Positions 16,928 through 25,360 of a DNA stretch of 64,000 bases are shown here, in pieces (positions within the stretch are counted from its first letter, which is position 1; each line of letters starts with the position of its first letter). The stretch spans positions 1,612,653-1,676,652 of the forward strand of contig OX638355.1 of NCBI GenBank assembly GCA_951813285.1, written 5' to 3'. Source of the DNA: Terriglobia bacterium (lineage in GTDB: Bacteria; Acidobacteriota; Terriglobia; Versatilivoradales; Versatilivoraceae). The notes beneath the pieces are model-generated. The model worked only from the letters and a program-made list of their open reading frames with translations. It was not told where the DNA came from and did not search any database. Both the position numbers and the translations under genes were made by a program.

Positions 16928-17725
16928 TCAGGGCTTGAACCAGGGCCGATAGCCCAAAGCCCCCTTGGCATTGGCGACCGGGAAGCGGGAACCCGGGAAC
17001 TCCGACTGCACGTTGAAGACTCTCCAGCGGCCCACTCCCTGGGCGTGGTCGGCAAGCTTGGCATCCAGGGCGCCGGCGACGGCCTGGGCCACTTCCCGCT
17101 CCTCCACCCACAGGGGATCGGCGGTTTGTCCCTTGACGGCCACGGCCTTGACCACCTTGCCGAGTCGAAGAACCATCACCTGCAGCTTTTGTTCCCGGGC
17201 AAACTCCCGGCAGGTGTACTCGCCCAGGTGCTTGGCCAGCACGGACGGCCGGGTGGTGGGAAGCGGCCGCCAGCGTTCGCTGACCAGGAAGTCCTCGTCG
17301 TAGCCCGTCATCAGCTCCAGTGTGCTGAGAAAGAGAAGACGGTCGACCCCGGCGTCCACGGCCGCTCTCGCCAGGTTGTAGGTCCTGCGGGTCAGGTGAT
17401 CGATCTGTTCCCGATCGTCCGCGCCCGAAGGCGGCTCAGCCACGTGGACGATGGCCTCCACCCCCCGCACCAGGTCATCGGTGGCCGAGTCGTGATCCAG
17501 TTGGCAAGCAGTGAAGGCGAAACGGCTTGGGACAGCCGTCAGACCGGTGAGCCGGACATCGCGGTCGCGGCTGAGGTGATCGGCAATGACCTGGGCCAAC
17601 TCCGTCTCACCGCTGGTGATCAGGATCCGGCGCTCGTTTTGGGAGGAAGCCTGAGCTTCCCGGTCGAGACCGCTACCGCCTGTCAAAAGGATTCCAGCTC
17701 CCTGTAAGAAGTGACGTCGATTCAT
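16928..17725 (-). CDS. Tat-leader SDR-like protein with degenerate catalytic motifs
   Basis: 265 residues. Leader MNRRHFLQGAGILLTGGSG, then a Rossmann-like domain beginning RRILITSGETELAQVIADHL. The expected GxxGxxG reads SGETELA, which lacks the glycines. The usual YxxxK position reads SVLAKHLGEYTC, keeping K but not Y. Other SDR landmarks remain (VEAIVHVAEPPS, VDRLLFLSTLE, VMVLRLGKVV). The start overlaps the stop of the upstream TIM-barrel gene by four bases (ATGA type), indicating translational coupling. It may be a non-catalytic exported relative of the neighbouring SDR. Whether it binds a nucleotide is doubtful. Confidence 0.75.
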   Translation of the reverse strand: MNRRHFLQGAGILLTGGSGLDREAQASSQNERRILITSGETELAQVIADHLSRDRDVRLTGLTAVPSRFAFTACQLDHDSATDDLVRGVEAIVHVAEPPSGADDREQIDHLTRRTYNLARAAVDAGVDRLLFLSTLELMTGYDEDFLVSERWRPLPTTRPSVLAKHLGEYTCREFAREQKLQVMVLRLGKVVKAVAVKGQTADPLWVEEREVAQAVAGALDAKLADHAQGVGRWRVFNVQSEFPGSRFPVANAKGALGYRPWFKP

Positions 17726-19416
17726 GCGTTTCCATGTCTGTCGTTGCGGCTCTCCCGAGCCCCCAGGTCCGTCTCCGAGTCCCGCCGCATGTGCTTCCCC
17801 AGCAGGTATTTGATCTCCAGCTCCAGGCTGCCGACGGCGATCCGAGGCGTGACCTCCGGATCCCGCTGCTTCAACTCCACCTCCAGACGGTTGGCGCCCC
17901 TGGTCGGCCAGTGGTCCGGACCCAGCTTGTAAACATACCAGTAACCGAACTGGAAGAAGCGCGGAATCTTGAGCTTAAACATTTGGTTGATCTTGCGCAA
18001 GCTCGAATCGGGAAGGGGCTTTCCGTTCAGCCGAAAGACGATGCGGTCCAGCTCGGTGGTATTGGACAGCCGGACCCGCAAGAGGACCTGGTGGACCCGA
18101 CCCGTCTTGGCCCAACGGGGCAGTTCGTCGCTGATCTTGAATTCCAGGCTCACCGGCCGGTCGACTTCCAACTCCGCCGGAAGCTGCCGCCCGGCCCGGT
18201 CGGGGTAGCGTCCCGTTGTCGTCTGCAGGAAATAGTACTTGTCCCGGGGAGCCATGACTTCAGGATGGGGCAGCTCCCGCAACCGCTCGTAAAAGGAACT
18301 CCCGTAGGGCCATTTGCTGAACCACTGGGCCACGTAGAGCCCGTCCACTCCCTGGTCCCACAGATTGCAGGCGCCTGCCCGGCTGACGGGCAGGGTGGAC
18401 TCCATCAGGCGGTCGGAATCCACCGTGCTGGGAAGGTAGCCGTGAATGCGGCAGCCGGACCCTCGCGCGGCCGACACCATGGGCCCCAGGTCCAGCATCT
18501 GATCGAAGCGGCCGGGCCCCTGCGGTATGAGCACGTCCACGATGCCTTCTCGCAGCCATTCCCGGATGTCCAGCCCCACCGATTCACACTGCTCCAGGCT
18601 GGCCGGCACTCGCAGGACCAGTTCCCGCCCATCCCCGCTTCGCTTCACCGCCCGGTAAACCCGACGGATCCACTCGGTCATGATCCGGCGTCCCGGCTCG
18701 ACCTCGTCGGGCCGGAAGTAGTAGGGCATGTAGTTGAGCTGCAGCTCGAAGCCGTCCACCGGGTAGCGCTGGATCGTTTCTTCGATCAGGGCGAACCGCT
18801 CCCGGCGCACCGCCTCGTGCTTGAAGTCCAGGCCGTGGAAACCGGGGAAGGCCGGATCGACCCCGCCCTCGGCGCCGATTTCCAGGTGGCGGTGGTCGAG
18901 GCGGAATTCCGAGGCGCGGGTGTCCTCCCCGCGCTTTCCGGTCCCCTGCTGAACCAGCAGCACCGGGTAGACCAGCATCCCCCGCCGGTGAGCCCGGTCA
19001 AAGACGACACGGAGCGGGTCCTGGCCGGCCTGGATCAGGCCCTTGGCGTTCTGGTAGGCGCGGCGGAAGATGAGGTGGGGCCACTTCTTGTTTCTGAGGT
19101 GGTCTCCCCAGAGCTCGCCCACCCGGGTGTCGTGCAACACCGTGCGGCCGTCTCCCATGGTGAACATCAGGGCTTCCACCGGGGTCCCCAGCAATTCGTT
19201 CACGGCCGATTCGAACTCCTCCCTTTGCATGGGGGGTTCGTACATGTAGATCAGGGGATGACGGCCGTCGTGGTAGAACATGATGCGGGGCTTGCGGGTC
19301 GTCCCGCCGGCACCCGAAGGGGAGGCTTGCGCCTGCCGCGCTCGCGGGAAAGGGGAGGCCAGCCCTGCGGCCAGGCCCGCTGCAGTAGCTGTTTGGAAGA
19401 AACCGCGCCGTTTCAT
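17722..19416 (-). CDS. Tat-exported TIM-barrel glycoside-hydrolase-like protein (paralogue 3 of 5)
   Basis: About 564 residues from the ATG at 19416, giving leader MKRRGFFQTATAAGLAAGLA. An alternative GTG at 19431 lies right after CCGGAG, so the start is uncertain by five codons. Landmarks: IMFYHDGRHPLIYMYEPPMQ at the mature N-terminus, GTPVEALMFTMGDGRTVLHD, YPVDGFELQLNYMPYYF (acidic residue after DGF retained), VGLDIREWLREGIVDVLIPQ, WDQGVDGLYVAQWF, and the beta-rich C-terminus RVRLSNTTELDRIVFRLNGK. It is much closer to paralogue 4 than to the others, which implies a recent tandem duplication. The end overlaps the next gene by 4 bp. Confidence 0.76.
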   Translation of the reverse strand: MKRRGFFQTATAAGLAAGLASPFPRARQAQASPSGAGGTTRKPRIMFYHDGRHPLIYMYEPPMQREEFESAVNELLGTPVEALMFTMGDGRTVLHDTRVGELWGDHLRNKKWPHLIFRRAYQNAKGLIQAGQDPLRVVFDRAHRRGMLVYPVLLVQQGTGKRGEDTRASEFRLDHRHLEIGAEGGVDPAFPGFHGLDFKHEAVRRERFALIEETIQRYPVDGFELQLNYMPYYFRPDEVEPGRRIMTEWIRRVYRAVKRSGDGRELVLRVPASLEQCESVGLDIREWLREGIVDVLIPQGPGRFDQMLDLGPMVSAARGSGCRIHGYLPSTVDSDRLMESTLPVSRAGACNLWDQGVDGLYVAQWFSKWPYGSSFYERLRELPHPEVMAPRDKYYFLQTTTGRYPDRAGRQLPAELEVDRPVSLEFKISDELPRWAKTGRVHQVLLRVRLSNTTELDRIVFRLNGKPLPDSSLRKINQMFKLKIPRFFQFGYWYVYKLGPDHWPTRGANRLEVELKQRDPEVTPRIAVGSLELEIKYLLGKHMRRDSETDLGARESRNDRHGNA

Positions 19417-19465
19417 GGGTTGGTTCACCACTCCGGGGTGTCAGGATCCGAGCGAGTTGGAGACC

Positions 19466-21166
19466 TCAGTCGGTCAGGGACTGGACTTCACCCAGGTCAG
19501 GGTCCTGTCCTCGGTGAAAGTTCTTGCCCATCAGGTACTTGATGTCCAGCTCCAGGTCTCTCAGGAAGATCTGGGGAGTGATGTCGGGATCCCGCCGGGT
19601 CAGGGTGATTTCCACGGTGTTGCTCCCCTTGCGCGGCCAGTGGCTGCTGTCCAGCCGGTAGATGTGCCAGTAGCAGTTGTTGACCCGGTAGCGCGGCGCC
19701 ACCATGCGGTAGAGCTGATTGATCTTGCGCAAGCCGGATTCGGGAAGGGCCTTGCCGTTCAGCCGGACGCTGAACCGGTCCAGCTCGGTCGAATTGATCA
19801 TTCTGGCCCGCAGGAGGACTTCATGGACCCGGCCGTCCTTGTGCCAGCGGAGCAGGTCGTCGCTGACGGTCATCTCCAGCTTGACCGGCTGGTTTACCTT
19901 CAGGTCGGCCGGCAACTGCATGGTGAGCCCGGGCTCGGTGGAGGGCCTGGGGTAACGGCCGGTCATGGTGGTCACGAAGTAGGTCTTGTCCTTGGGGGCC
20001 ATCACCTCGGGATAGGGGAGTTCGCGCAGCTTCTCGTAGAAATCTCCCTCGTAGGGCCAGTTGCTGAACCAATGGGCCAGGTAGAGCCCGTCGACGCCCT
20101 GGTCCCAGTAGTTGCAGGCCGCGGCCCGAATCATCTTGACGGTGGCCTCGCCCAGCCGATCGGAGTCGATATGGCTGTGGATGGCCGCGTGGACCCGGCA
20201 CGGCGACTCCTTGGCGGCTGCCACCAGGGGGCGGAAGTCGGCGTTCTGGTCCACCAGCTCGGGACCCGAGAAGTTCTGGCCGATGAGCACGTCCACGATA
20301 CCCTGACGAATCCATTCCCTGACGTCGAGCCCCACCGAATAGCAGCCTTCGAGGCTGGTGGGAATGCGGATGGCCAATTCCCGCTGGGCTCCGCTCTGCT
20401 TGACGGCGCGGTGGACCCGGGCGACCCACTCCGTCATGATGGGGCGACCGGTATCCACCTCGTCCGGCCGGAAGTAATAGGGCATGTAGTCGAGCTGAAG
20501 CTCGAAGCCGTCCACCGGGTAGCGGTTCACGGTCTCCTCCACCAGGGCGAACCGCTCGTTGCGCACTTCTTCGAGTTTGAAGTCCAGCCCGTGGAAGCCC
20601 GGGAACTCGGGATCGACCCCGCCGCCGGCCCCTATTTCCAGATGGGTGTTATCGAATCGAAAGTCCGAGCCGCGGGTGTCTGTTCCCCGCTTGCCGGTGC
20701 CTTGCTGAACCAGCAGGACCGGATAGATCAGCATTCCCTTGGCCTTGGCGCGGTCGCAAACGACGCGCAGCGGATCGTGTCCGGCATCGATGAGCGCCCG
20801 GGCGTTCTGGTGGGCCCGCCGGAAGATCAGGTGCGGCCACTTCTTGACGTTGTGTCCCCAAAGCTCGCCCACCTTGGTGTCGTGCAGCACCGTCCGCCCG
20901 TCTCCCATGGTGAACATGATGGCTTCGATGGGGGTTCCCAGCAGTTCGTCGACGGCCGTCTCGTACTCTTCCTTCTGCATGGGAGGTTCGTACATGTAGA
21001 TCAGGGGGTGCCGCCCGTCGTGGTAGAACATCATGGTGGGCTTGCGGCCGGATGCGTGGGTGGCCGCCGGCTGCGGGGCCGCCCCGGCCGCCGCTTTTCT
21101 GGAACCCAGCAGCCCCAGGGAGGCGGCGCCGGCCAGGGTTCTTGAAAGGAAGCTTCGTCGTCGCAT
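19466..21166 (-). CDS. Tat-exported TIM-barrel glycoside-hydrolase-like protein (paralogue 4 of 5)
   Basis: 566 residues from the ATG at 21166, with AGGAG eight bases upstream; an in-frame codon at 21196 is rejected. Leader MRRRSFLSRTLAGAASLGLL. It shares with paralogue 3 the MMFYHDGRHPLIYMYEPPMQ opening, IEAIMFTMGDGRTVLHDTKV, RYPVDGFELQLDYMPYYFRP (ELQLD keeps one acid more than paralogue 3), YSVGLDVREWIRQGIVDVLI, YWDQGVDGLYLAHWFSNWPY, and the C-terminal LELDIKYLMGKNF. It begins 180 bp downstream of paralogue 5 and ends 49 bp before paralogue 3. Function is inferred as for the family; no catalytic assignment is secure. Confidence 0.77.
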   Translation of the reverse strand: MRRRSFLSRTLAGAASLGLLGSRKAAAGAAPQPAATHASGRKPTMMFYHDGRHPLIYMYEPPMQKEEYETAVDELLGTPIEAIMFTMGDGRTVLHDTKVGELWGHNVKKWPHLIFRRAHQNARALIDAGHDPLRVVCDRAKAKGMLIYPVLLVQQGTGKRGTDTRGSDFRFDNTHLEIGAGGGVDPEFPGFHGLDFKLEEVRNERFALVEETVNRYPVDGFELQLDYMPYYFRPDEVDTGRPIMTEWVARVHRAVKQSGAQRELAIRIPTSLEGCYSVGLDVREWIRQGIVDVLIGQNFSGPELVDQNADFRPLVAAAKESPCRVHAAIHSHIDSDRLGEATVKMIRAAACNYWDQGVDGLYLAHWFSNWPYEGDFYEKLRELPYPEVMAPKDKTYFVTTMTGRYPRPSTEPGLTMQLPADLKVNQPVKLEMTVSDDLLRWHKDGRVHEVLLRARMINSTELDRFSVRLNGKALPESGLRKINQLYRMVAPRYRVNNCYWHIYRLDSSHWPRKGSNTVEITLTRRDPDITPQIFLRDLELDIKYLMGKNFHRGQDPDLGEVQSLTD

Positions 21167-21195
21167 GGTAATCCACTCCTTCACACTAAAACTCA

Positions 21196-21275
21196 AATAT
21201 CACTCCCCCCTTGAGGGGGAGTCGCAGAAGCCGAGCCGAATGGCGAAGGCTGATGCGGTGGGGGGTGGAACGCGG
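21196..21275 (+). repeat. Intergenic repeat (CTCCCCCTTGAGGGGGAG ... GGCGAAGGCTGATGCGG)
   Basis: An inverted repeat CTCCCCCTTGAGGGGGAG with adjoining AGCCGAATGGCGAAGGCTGA. Related copies lie at 55298-55390 and 55420-55450. The inverted repeat could fold as a hairpin in the 180-bp gap between paralogues 5 and 4. There is no T-run, so it is not a classical terminator. Confidence 0.6.
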
Positions 21276-21346
21276 CCGGCCGGAATGCCCCTCAGACCTC
21301 TGAAAATCTACAACCGCGCTTCCCCGTCGAGATCGTAGCCCTCCGC

Positions 21347-22921
21347 TCAGAGCACATCCGGCCTGGCGGAAATGGACCGGGGACCGTCGTATTCGACCAG
21401 GATCTCCACTTGGTCAATGGTGACCTCTCCGCCCAGTCCCTCCGGCCGTGAGGCCAGACGGGCAGACAGCACGTTCTCCCCGGGGCCGGGAAGCACCTTG
21501 CTCAGGGTGTACTCCAGCCATTGGAAGTCGTAGCGGTGGCTGGTGCGCCGCATGGGCTCCCCAGCCAGCGAACTCCCGTTGAGGCTCAACTCCAGGTTGT
21601 CGGCGGTCACCAGGTTCCGCACTTTCAAGAGCAGCCGCGTTCGACCCACCCGGTCCGACCGGCAGTCGTCCGCGATATGGAAGGGAACGGGCGAACTCTT
21701 GGGGCTGTTTCCCTCCAACCGCAAAGGGAGCGGGTGGCCGTAGCCCAGGTTGGCGGCATCCTCCTGCCGCGGGGAGACGAAGTAGTGCTTGGTCCGTTCC
21801 TTGACGGCTTCGGGGTCACCGATGTCGGTCAGCAGCGCCCGTTCCTCCTCCCGGAAGGGCCAGGTAAACCAGGGGGCCACGATCAGGCCGTCGGCCCCCT
21901 TGGCCCAATAGTTGGCGATGGCCGCCCGCAGCATGGCCGAGCTGGCATGCTTCTCGTGCTGCATGAAGTAGGGTTGCAAGACGGGGTAGACCTCGGCCCC
22001 GGCCGGCCGGGCCAATTCAACCAGCGACTCGAAGGGCAGATTGGGATCCAGCAGGAAGTATCCGTAGTAGAGAGGCGCCAGGTAGTCGACCAGCTTCTCT
22101 TCCACCCAGGTCTTCACGTCCAGGCCCAGGGATCGATTCATGGCCTCGGTCGGAAAGACCCGGGCGCCCACGATCCGGTTTTTCCCCTTGCTTCGAATCA
22201 TCTCCGACAGCCGGCGCACATAGGCGGTCATCAGGGGCGTGTACCGCTCGACCTCGCTCGGCTTGAAATAGAAGGGAGTAAAGGCGAAGTCGTACTCGAT
22301 GCCTTCGGCTGGGTAGCTTGCCAATTCCTCCATCCAGGAGAACTGCGTGTCCCTGACCCAGGGATGGGCGAAGTCCATGTTGTTCTCCAGGCGGCCTCCG
22401 CCTCCGGCGGCCGGTCCGGAAGTGCCGATGACATAGCGAGGGTCCCGGGGCGCGCCGCCCATGCGCATGCTGATGATGAATTCCAGTTGGCGTTCGTGTG
22501 CCCGATCGATCAGCACCCGCAAGGGGTCCAGCCCCCGGTCGATCAGGCTCTGCATGTTGTACCAGGCCCGCCAGTAGTAGGCGCTGTCGAAGGGGAGCGT
22601 CTGAGACATGGCCCGCCGGCCCACCTTGGTGTCGCTGAACAGCCCGCCTCCGGTCTCCACGCCGTAGATCAGGGTGTCGACCGAAGTCTCCACCAGTTCG
22701 TCCACCGGACGCCAGGCGTCCTCCATGGTCATGGGCGGCTCGAAGGCGTAGAGGTAGTAGTGGCGGGCGTCGTTGAAGTACATGGTGCGGCGCGGCCTGG
22801 CTGCCCGCTCGGGCCGCGACAGCGGCCCAGCCGCCGAAGCGGCTCCGCCGCCGGCCAGCAGGCCCGGGGCCGCCAGGGCGGCTCCCCCCAGAAATTGTCG
22901 GCGATTCACCGCAGGTTTCAC
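21347..22921 (-). CDS. Tat-exported TIM-barrel glycoside-hydrolase-like protein (paralogue 5 of 5)
   Basis: 524 residues from a GTG that overlaps the TAG of the upstream Gfo/Idh gene (TAGTG), so translation is coupled. A second GTG four codons later is also possible. Leader NRRQFLGGAALAAPGLLAGG. Family landmarks: TMYFNDARHYYLYAFEPPMT, TSVDTLIYGVETGGGLFSDT, YPAEGIEYDFAFTPFYFKPS, LGLDVKTWVEEKLVDYLAP, and WAKGADGLIVAPWFTWPF. The EGIEYD motif replaces the DGVELD or DGFELQ forms of its paralogues. The C-terminal module (LLLKVRNLVTADNLELSLNG) is shorter. It probably acts on the same class of substrate as its neighbours. Confidence 0.75.
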   Translation of the reverse strand: MKPAVNRRQFLGGAALAAPGLLAGGGAASAAGPLSRPERAARPRRTMYFNDARHYYLYAFEPPMTMEDAWRPVDELVETSVDTLIYGVETGGGLFSDTKVGRRAMSQTLPFDSAYYWRAWYNMQSLIDRGLDPLRVLIDRAHERQLEFIISMRMGGAPRDPRYVIGTSGPAAGGGGRLENNMDFAHPWVRDTQFSWMEELASYPAEGIEYDFAFTPFYFKPSEVERYTPLMTAYVRRLSEMIRSKGKNRIVGARVFPTEAMNRSLGLDVKTWVEEKLVDYLAPLYYGYFLLDPNLPFESLVELARPAGAEVYPVLQPYFMQHEKHASSAMLRAAIANYWAKGADGLIVAPWFTWPFREEERALLTDIGDPEAVKERTKHYFVSPRQEDAANLGYGHPLPLRLEGNSPKSSPVPFHIADDCRSDRVGRTRLLLKVRNLVTADNLELSLNGSSLAGEPMRRTSHRYDFQWLEYTLSKVLPGPGENVLSARLASRPEGLGGEVTIDQVEILVEYDGPRSISARPDVL

Positions 22922-24123
22922 TAGGCCCCTCCAGCCGCGTCTTCAATCGATTGCGGGTTTTCGGTGGCGTCTCCCCCCAGCCAGCGGTAGGGCCTCGGAT
23001 ACAACGCCAGCGACCGGTCCTTCAGAGGAAGCTTCACGGGACGATTGCCTCGCAGAGCCGATTCCTTGCAGGCAATGGCCACCTCGAGAGCCTGCCTGAG
23101 ATCATGGCCCGAGATCCACAGCTCGCTCCCCCCTCTGACGGCATCCACAAAGGAACGGATGGAGGCCACCAGGTAGTTGTCACGCTTTCGCAGACCGGGA
23201 ACCTCATCCAGGATGCGGCGCCAGGCGAAGGGGCGATATTCTGGATCAACGAGCCGCCGGGAGCCGCCGCCGTCGGTCCCCTGATAAATTTCGGGCTTCG
23301 ACCACTTCCAGCGGACCAGGGTGTCCTCACTCCATACGTCCACCCCACTGAGCTGTCGGTTCCCGTAGGGTTGGGTGAGCCCGAAGACCTGGCAATCGGG
23401 GCCGCGGCTCATTCGGAACAGGGCATTGACGTTGAGGCCCTTGTCGTCCTTTTGCTCGAGGGCCTCCGGAGGCCCGGCCCATGCCATGACCTCTTCGACC
23501 TCGGCGCCGGCAAACAGACGCAGCACGGAAATGTGCTGGCAACCGCCGCCGGAGATCTCGCCGCCGAATCCGTGCACGGCCATTCCCAGGGGCCGGCCAT
23601 ATCGACCCGCGTTCAAGCGTTGGCCGGCTTCCTGAACCTCGGGCATGGCTCGCTGCAGATTTCCGCCTGCAAAAACGACTCTCCGTTTCCGGCAGGCTTC
23701 GACCATGGCGTCGGCATCCGCCAGCCTGGCGGCCACGGGCTTGTCGGTGGAAACACCCTTGACCCCGGCCTCGGCACAGGCGATGACGGCTTCCTTCATA
23801 TACTTGCTGGGGGTGATGACCGCGGCCAGGTCGGGAACGACTTCCTTCAACATGGCGTTGACATCCTTAAAGAGCGCCTTGACGCCGAAGCGCTCTCCCA
23901 CAATCTTGCGCCGATCCGGATTCCACTCGGCGATAGCCACCAACTCGGTGTCGGGCAGAGCCCGATAGACCTCGGCGAAGAACTGTCCCATGCGGCCGCA
24001 GCCGATAATGCCGACACGCAATCTCTCTTTGTTTGGGCGGCCGCCGGCCAGGGACGGCAGTCCCGCCAGGCCGGCGGAAGCTGCCAAAGACTGACTCAGA
24101 AACTTCCTGCGGTCCATATTCAT
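22921..24123 (-). CDS. Tat-exported Gfo/Idh/MocA family oxidoreductase
   Basis: 400 residues from the ATG at 24123, which follows GAGGAACTTGCAGC; the longer in-frame start at 24201 is rejected. Leader DRRKFLSQSLAASAGLAGLP. Rossmann motif LRVGIIGCGRMGQFFAEVY (GxGxxG) is followed by the acidic VAIAEWNPD. The usual EKP motif reads STDKPVA. The second half has the family's beta-sheet domain, with GGGCQHISVLRLF in the usual catalytic-histidine region. Exported members include glucose-fructose oxidoreductase, which goes through Tat with NADP tightly bound. It is the first gene of the minus-strand cluster and so may define the pathway entry or a final redox step. Confidence 0.85.
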   Translation of the reverse strand: MNMDRRKFLSQSLAASAGLAGLPSLAGGRPNKERLRVGIIGCGRMGQFFAEVYRALPDTELVAIAEWNPDRRKIVGERFGVKALFKDVNAMLKEVVPDLAAVITPSKYMKEAVIACAEAGVKGVSTDKPVAARLADADAMVEACRKRRVVFAGGNLQRAMPEVQEAGQRLNAGRYGRPLGMAVHGFGGEISGGGCQHISVLRLFAGAEVEEVMAWAGPPEALEQKDDKGLNVNALFRMSRGPDCQVFGLTQPYGNRQLSGVDVWSEDTLVRWKWSKPEIYQGTDGGGSRRLVDPEYRPFAWRRILDEVPGLRKRDNYLVASIRSFVDAVRGGSELWISGHDLRQALEVAIACKESALRGNRPVKLPLKDRSLALYPRPYRWLGGDATENPQSIEDAAGGA

Positions 24124-24515
24124 GCTGCAAGTTCCTCTTGTCTGCGGCGGTCCAGGCGGAAAGAGGGGGCCGGCGGCCACCGGCATCGAGGTTGTTTCCA
24201 CCAGCGCGAATCAGAATGAAGATACGGCCTGATCACGGAATGTCCGGGAAACGAGCCTATGACAAAGCTCCTGCCGGGTCAAGGCGCAAACTCCGATCCT
24301 TCAAAGCTGGCAACAGACATCGTGCTGCCCCCAAGCAGGATGAGGATTACAGGGTTAATTGTCCATCGCAAAACGTTATGCAAAAAACGTTATGTTGCCG
24401 CTGGTGCGGTCTTGGGATATCGTCACCAGCCTGGGCCGTGGCCATAGGCTGGCCGCCTTGCGGAAGAGATCCATCCGGGGAGGTCCAACCGAGCAACCAA
24501 GGAGACGAAAAGAGC
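24124..24515. promoter_or_regulatory. Divergent intergenic region with candidate operator repeats
   Basis: 392 bp between the divergent Gfo/Idh cluster and the HpcH/HpaI gene. Two direct copies of AAAACGTTATG lie at 24370-24380 and 24384-24394, 14 bp apart. Each contains the palindrome AACGTT and could be a regulator site. On the minus strand TTGACC (24282-24277) and TAGGCT (24259-24254), 17 bp apart, form a weak promoter candidate for the cluster. No regulator gene is adjacent. These are by-eye matches without experimental support. Confidence 0.35.
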
Positions 24516-25271
24516 ATGCGAGGGAATCGAGTCAAGGAGAAGCTCAACAAGGGTGAGGTGGCCATTGCCGTTGGAGGACACAGCAATACCAGCGACACCA
24601 TCGACTTTCTGGGTCCTATGGGCTTTGACGGGATCTGGCTGGAGGGGGAGCACGGTTCGGTGAACTGGGGAGGAATCGGCGATCTCTCCAGGGCCTGCGA
24701 TCTGTGGGGAATGGCTTCGGTGGCCCGCCTGCACCAGAACGATCCCGGAGTGATCACGCGCACCCTGGACCTGGGCGCCAACGGCATCGTGGTCCCCCAC
24801 GTCAGCACCCGGGCTGAGGCGGAGCAGGTGGTGGAGTCGGCCTATTTTGCGCCGGTTGGCCGGCGCGGCATCTTTTCAGGCAGGAGGTCCTACGGCGGCT
24901 CCGACTATTTTGGGCAGGCCAATCTGGAGACCCTGGTCATCGTCCTGATCGAAGAGATGCAGGCGGTGGAGAATCTGGACGAAATCCTGTCGGTCGACCA
25001 CATCGATGTCTTTTTCGTCGCACCCGGGGATCTGGCCCAGACCATGGGCATGGCCGGCAAGCACAGGGACCCCAAGGTGGAAGCGGTGGTCGAGGGGGCG
25101 ATGCGACAGATTGCCGCTTCGGGAAGGACGGCGGGAGCGCTGGGTTACGAGGACAAACTGCAGCACTACTACGATTTGGGAGTGCGGTTCTTTCTGACCA
25201 ACTACAACGCCTGGCTCGAGGAGGCCGGCCGCGCCTACCTGGACAGGGTCGCCTCGGTCAGGCCGGGATAG
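24516..25271 (+). CDS. HpcH/HpaI family aldolase (2-keto-3-deoxy-sugar-acid type)
   Basis: 251 residues from the ATG at 24516, preceded by AAGGAGACGAAAAGAGC; the long in-frame extension upstream is non-coding. It is a complete class II pyruvate-aldolase barrel. IWLEGEHGSVNW carries the His used in catalysis. The metal ligands are probably E in LIEEMQAVENLDEI and D in VFFVAPGDLAQTMG. Members cleave 2-keto-3-deoxy sugar acids or 4-hydroxy-2-oxo acids to pyruvate (or a homologue) plus an aldehyde. There is no leader peptide, so it is cytoplasmic. Diverging from the exported dehydratase/oxidoreductase cluster, it could take the dehydrated sugar acid once imported. That link is inferred from position only. 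Confidence 0.88.
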   Translation: MRGNRVKEKLNKGEVAIAVGGHSNTSDTIDFLGPMGFDGIWLEGEHGSVNWGGIGDLSRACDLWGMASVARLHQNDPGVITRTLDLGANGIVVPHVSTRAEAEQVVESAYFAPVGRRGIFSGRRSYGGSDYFGQANLETLVIVLIEEMQAVENLDEILSVDHIDVFFVAPGDLAQTMGMAGKHRDPKVEAVVEGAMRQIAASGRTAGALGYEDKLQHYYDLGVRFFLTNYNAWLEEAGRAYLDRVASVRPG

Positions 25272-25360
25272 CCGCTTGCGTCGGCCGGCGGTCTGCATTC
25301 CGGCCCGGGTAGGAGTTTGCCCACCCCTCGGTGTTACAGTCTCGTGGGATGAAGACCACC

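Noticed and set aside
24033-24515. N-terminal extension of the HpcH/HpaI gene
   Set aside because: 161 extra codons translate the intergenic region. The family starts at the ATG at 24516, which has a clear ribosome-binding site.
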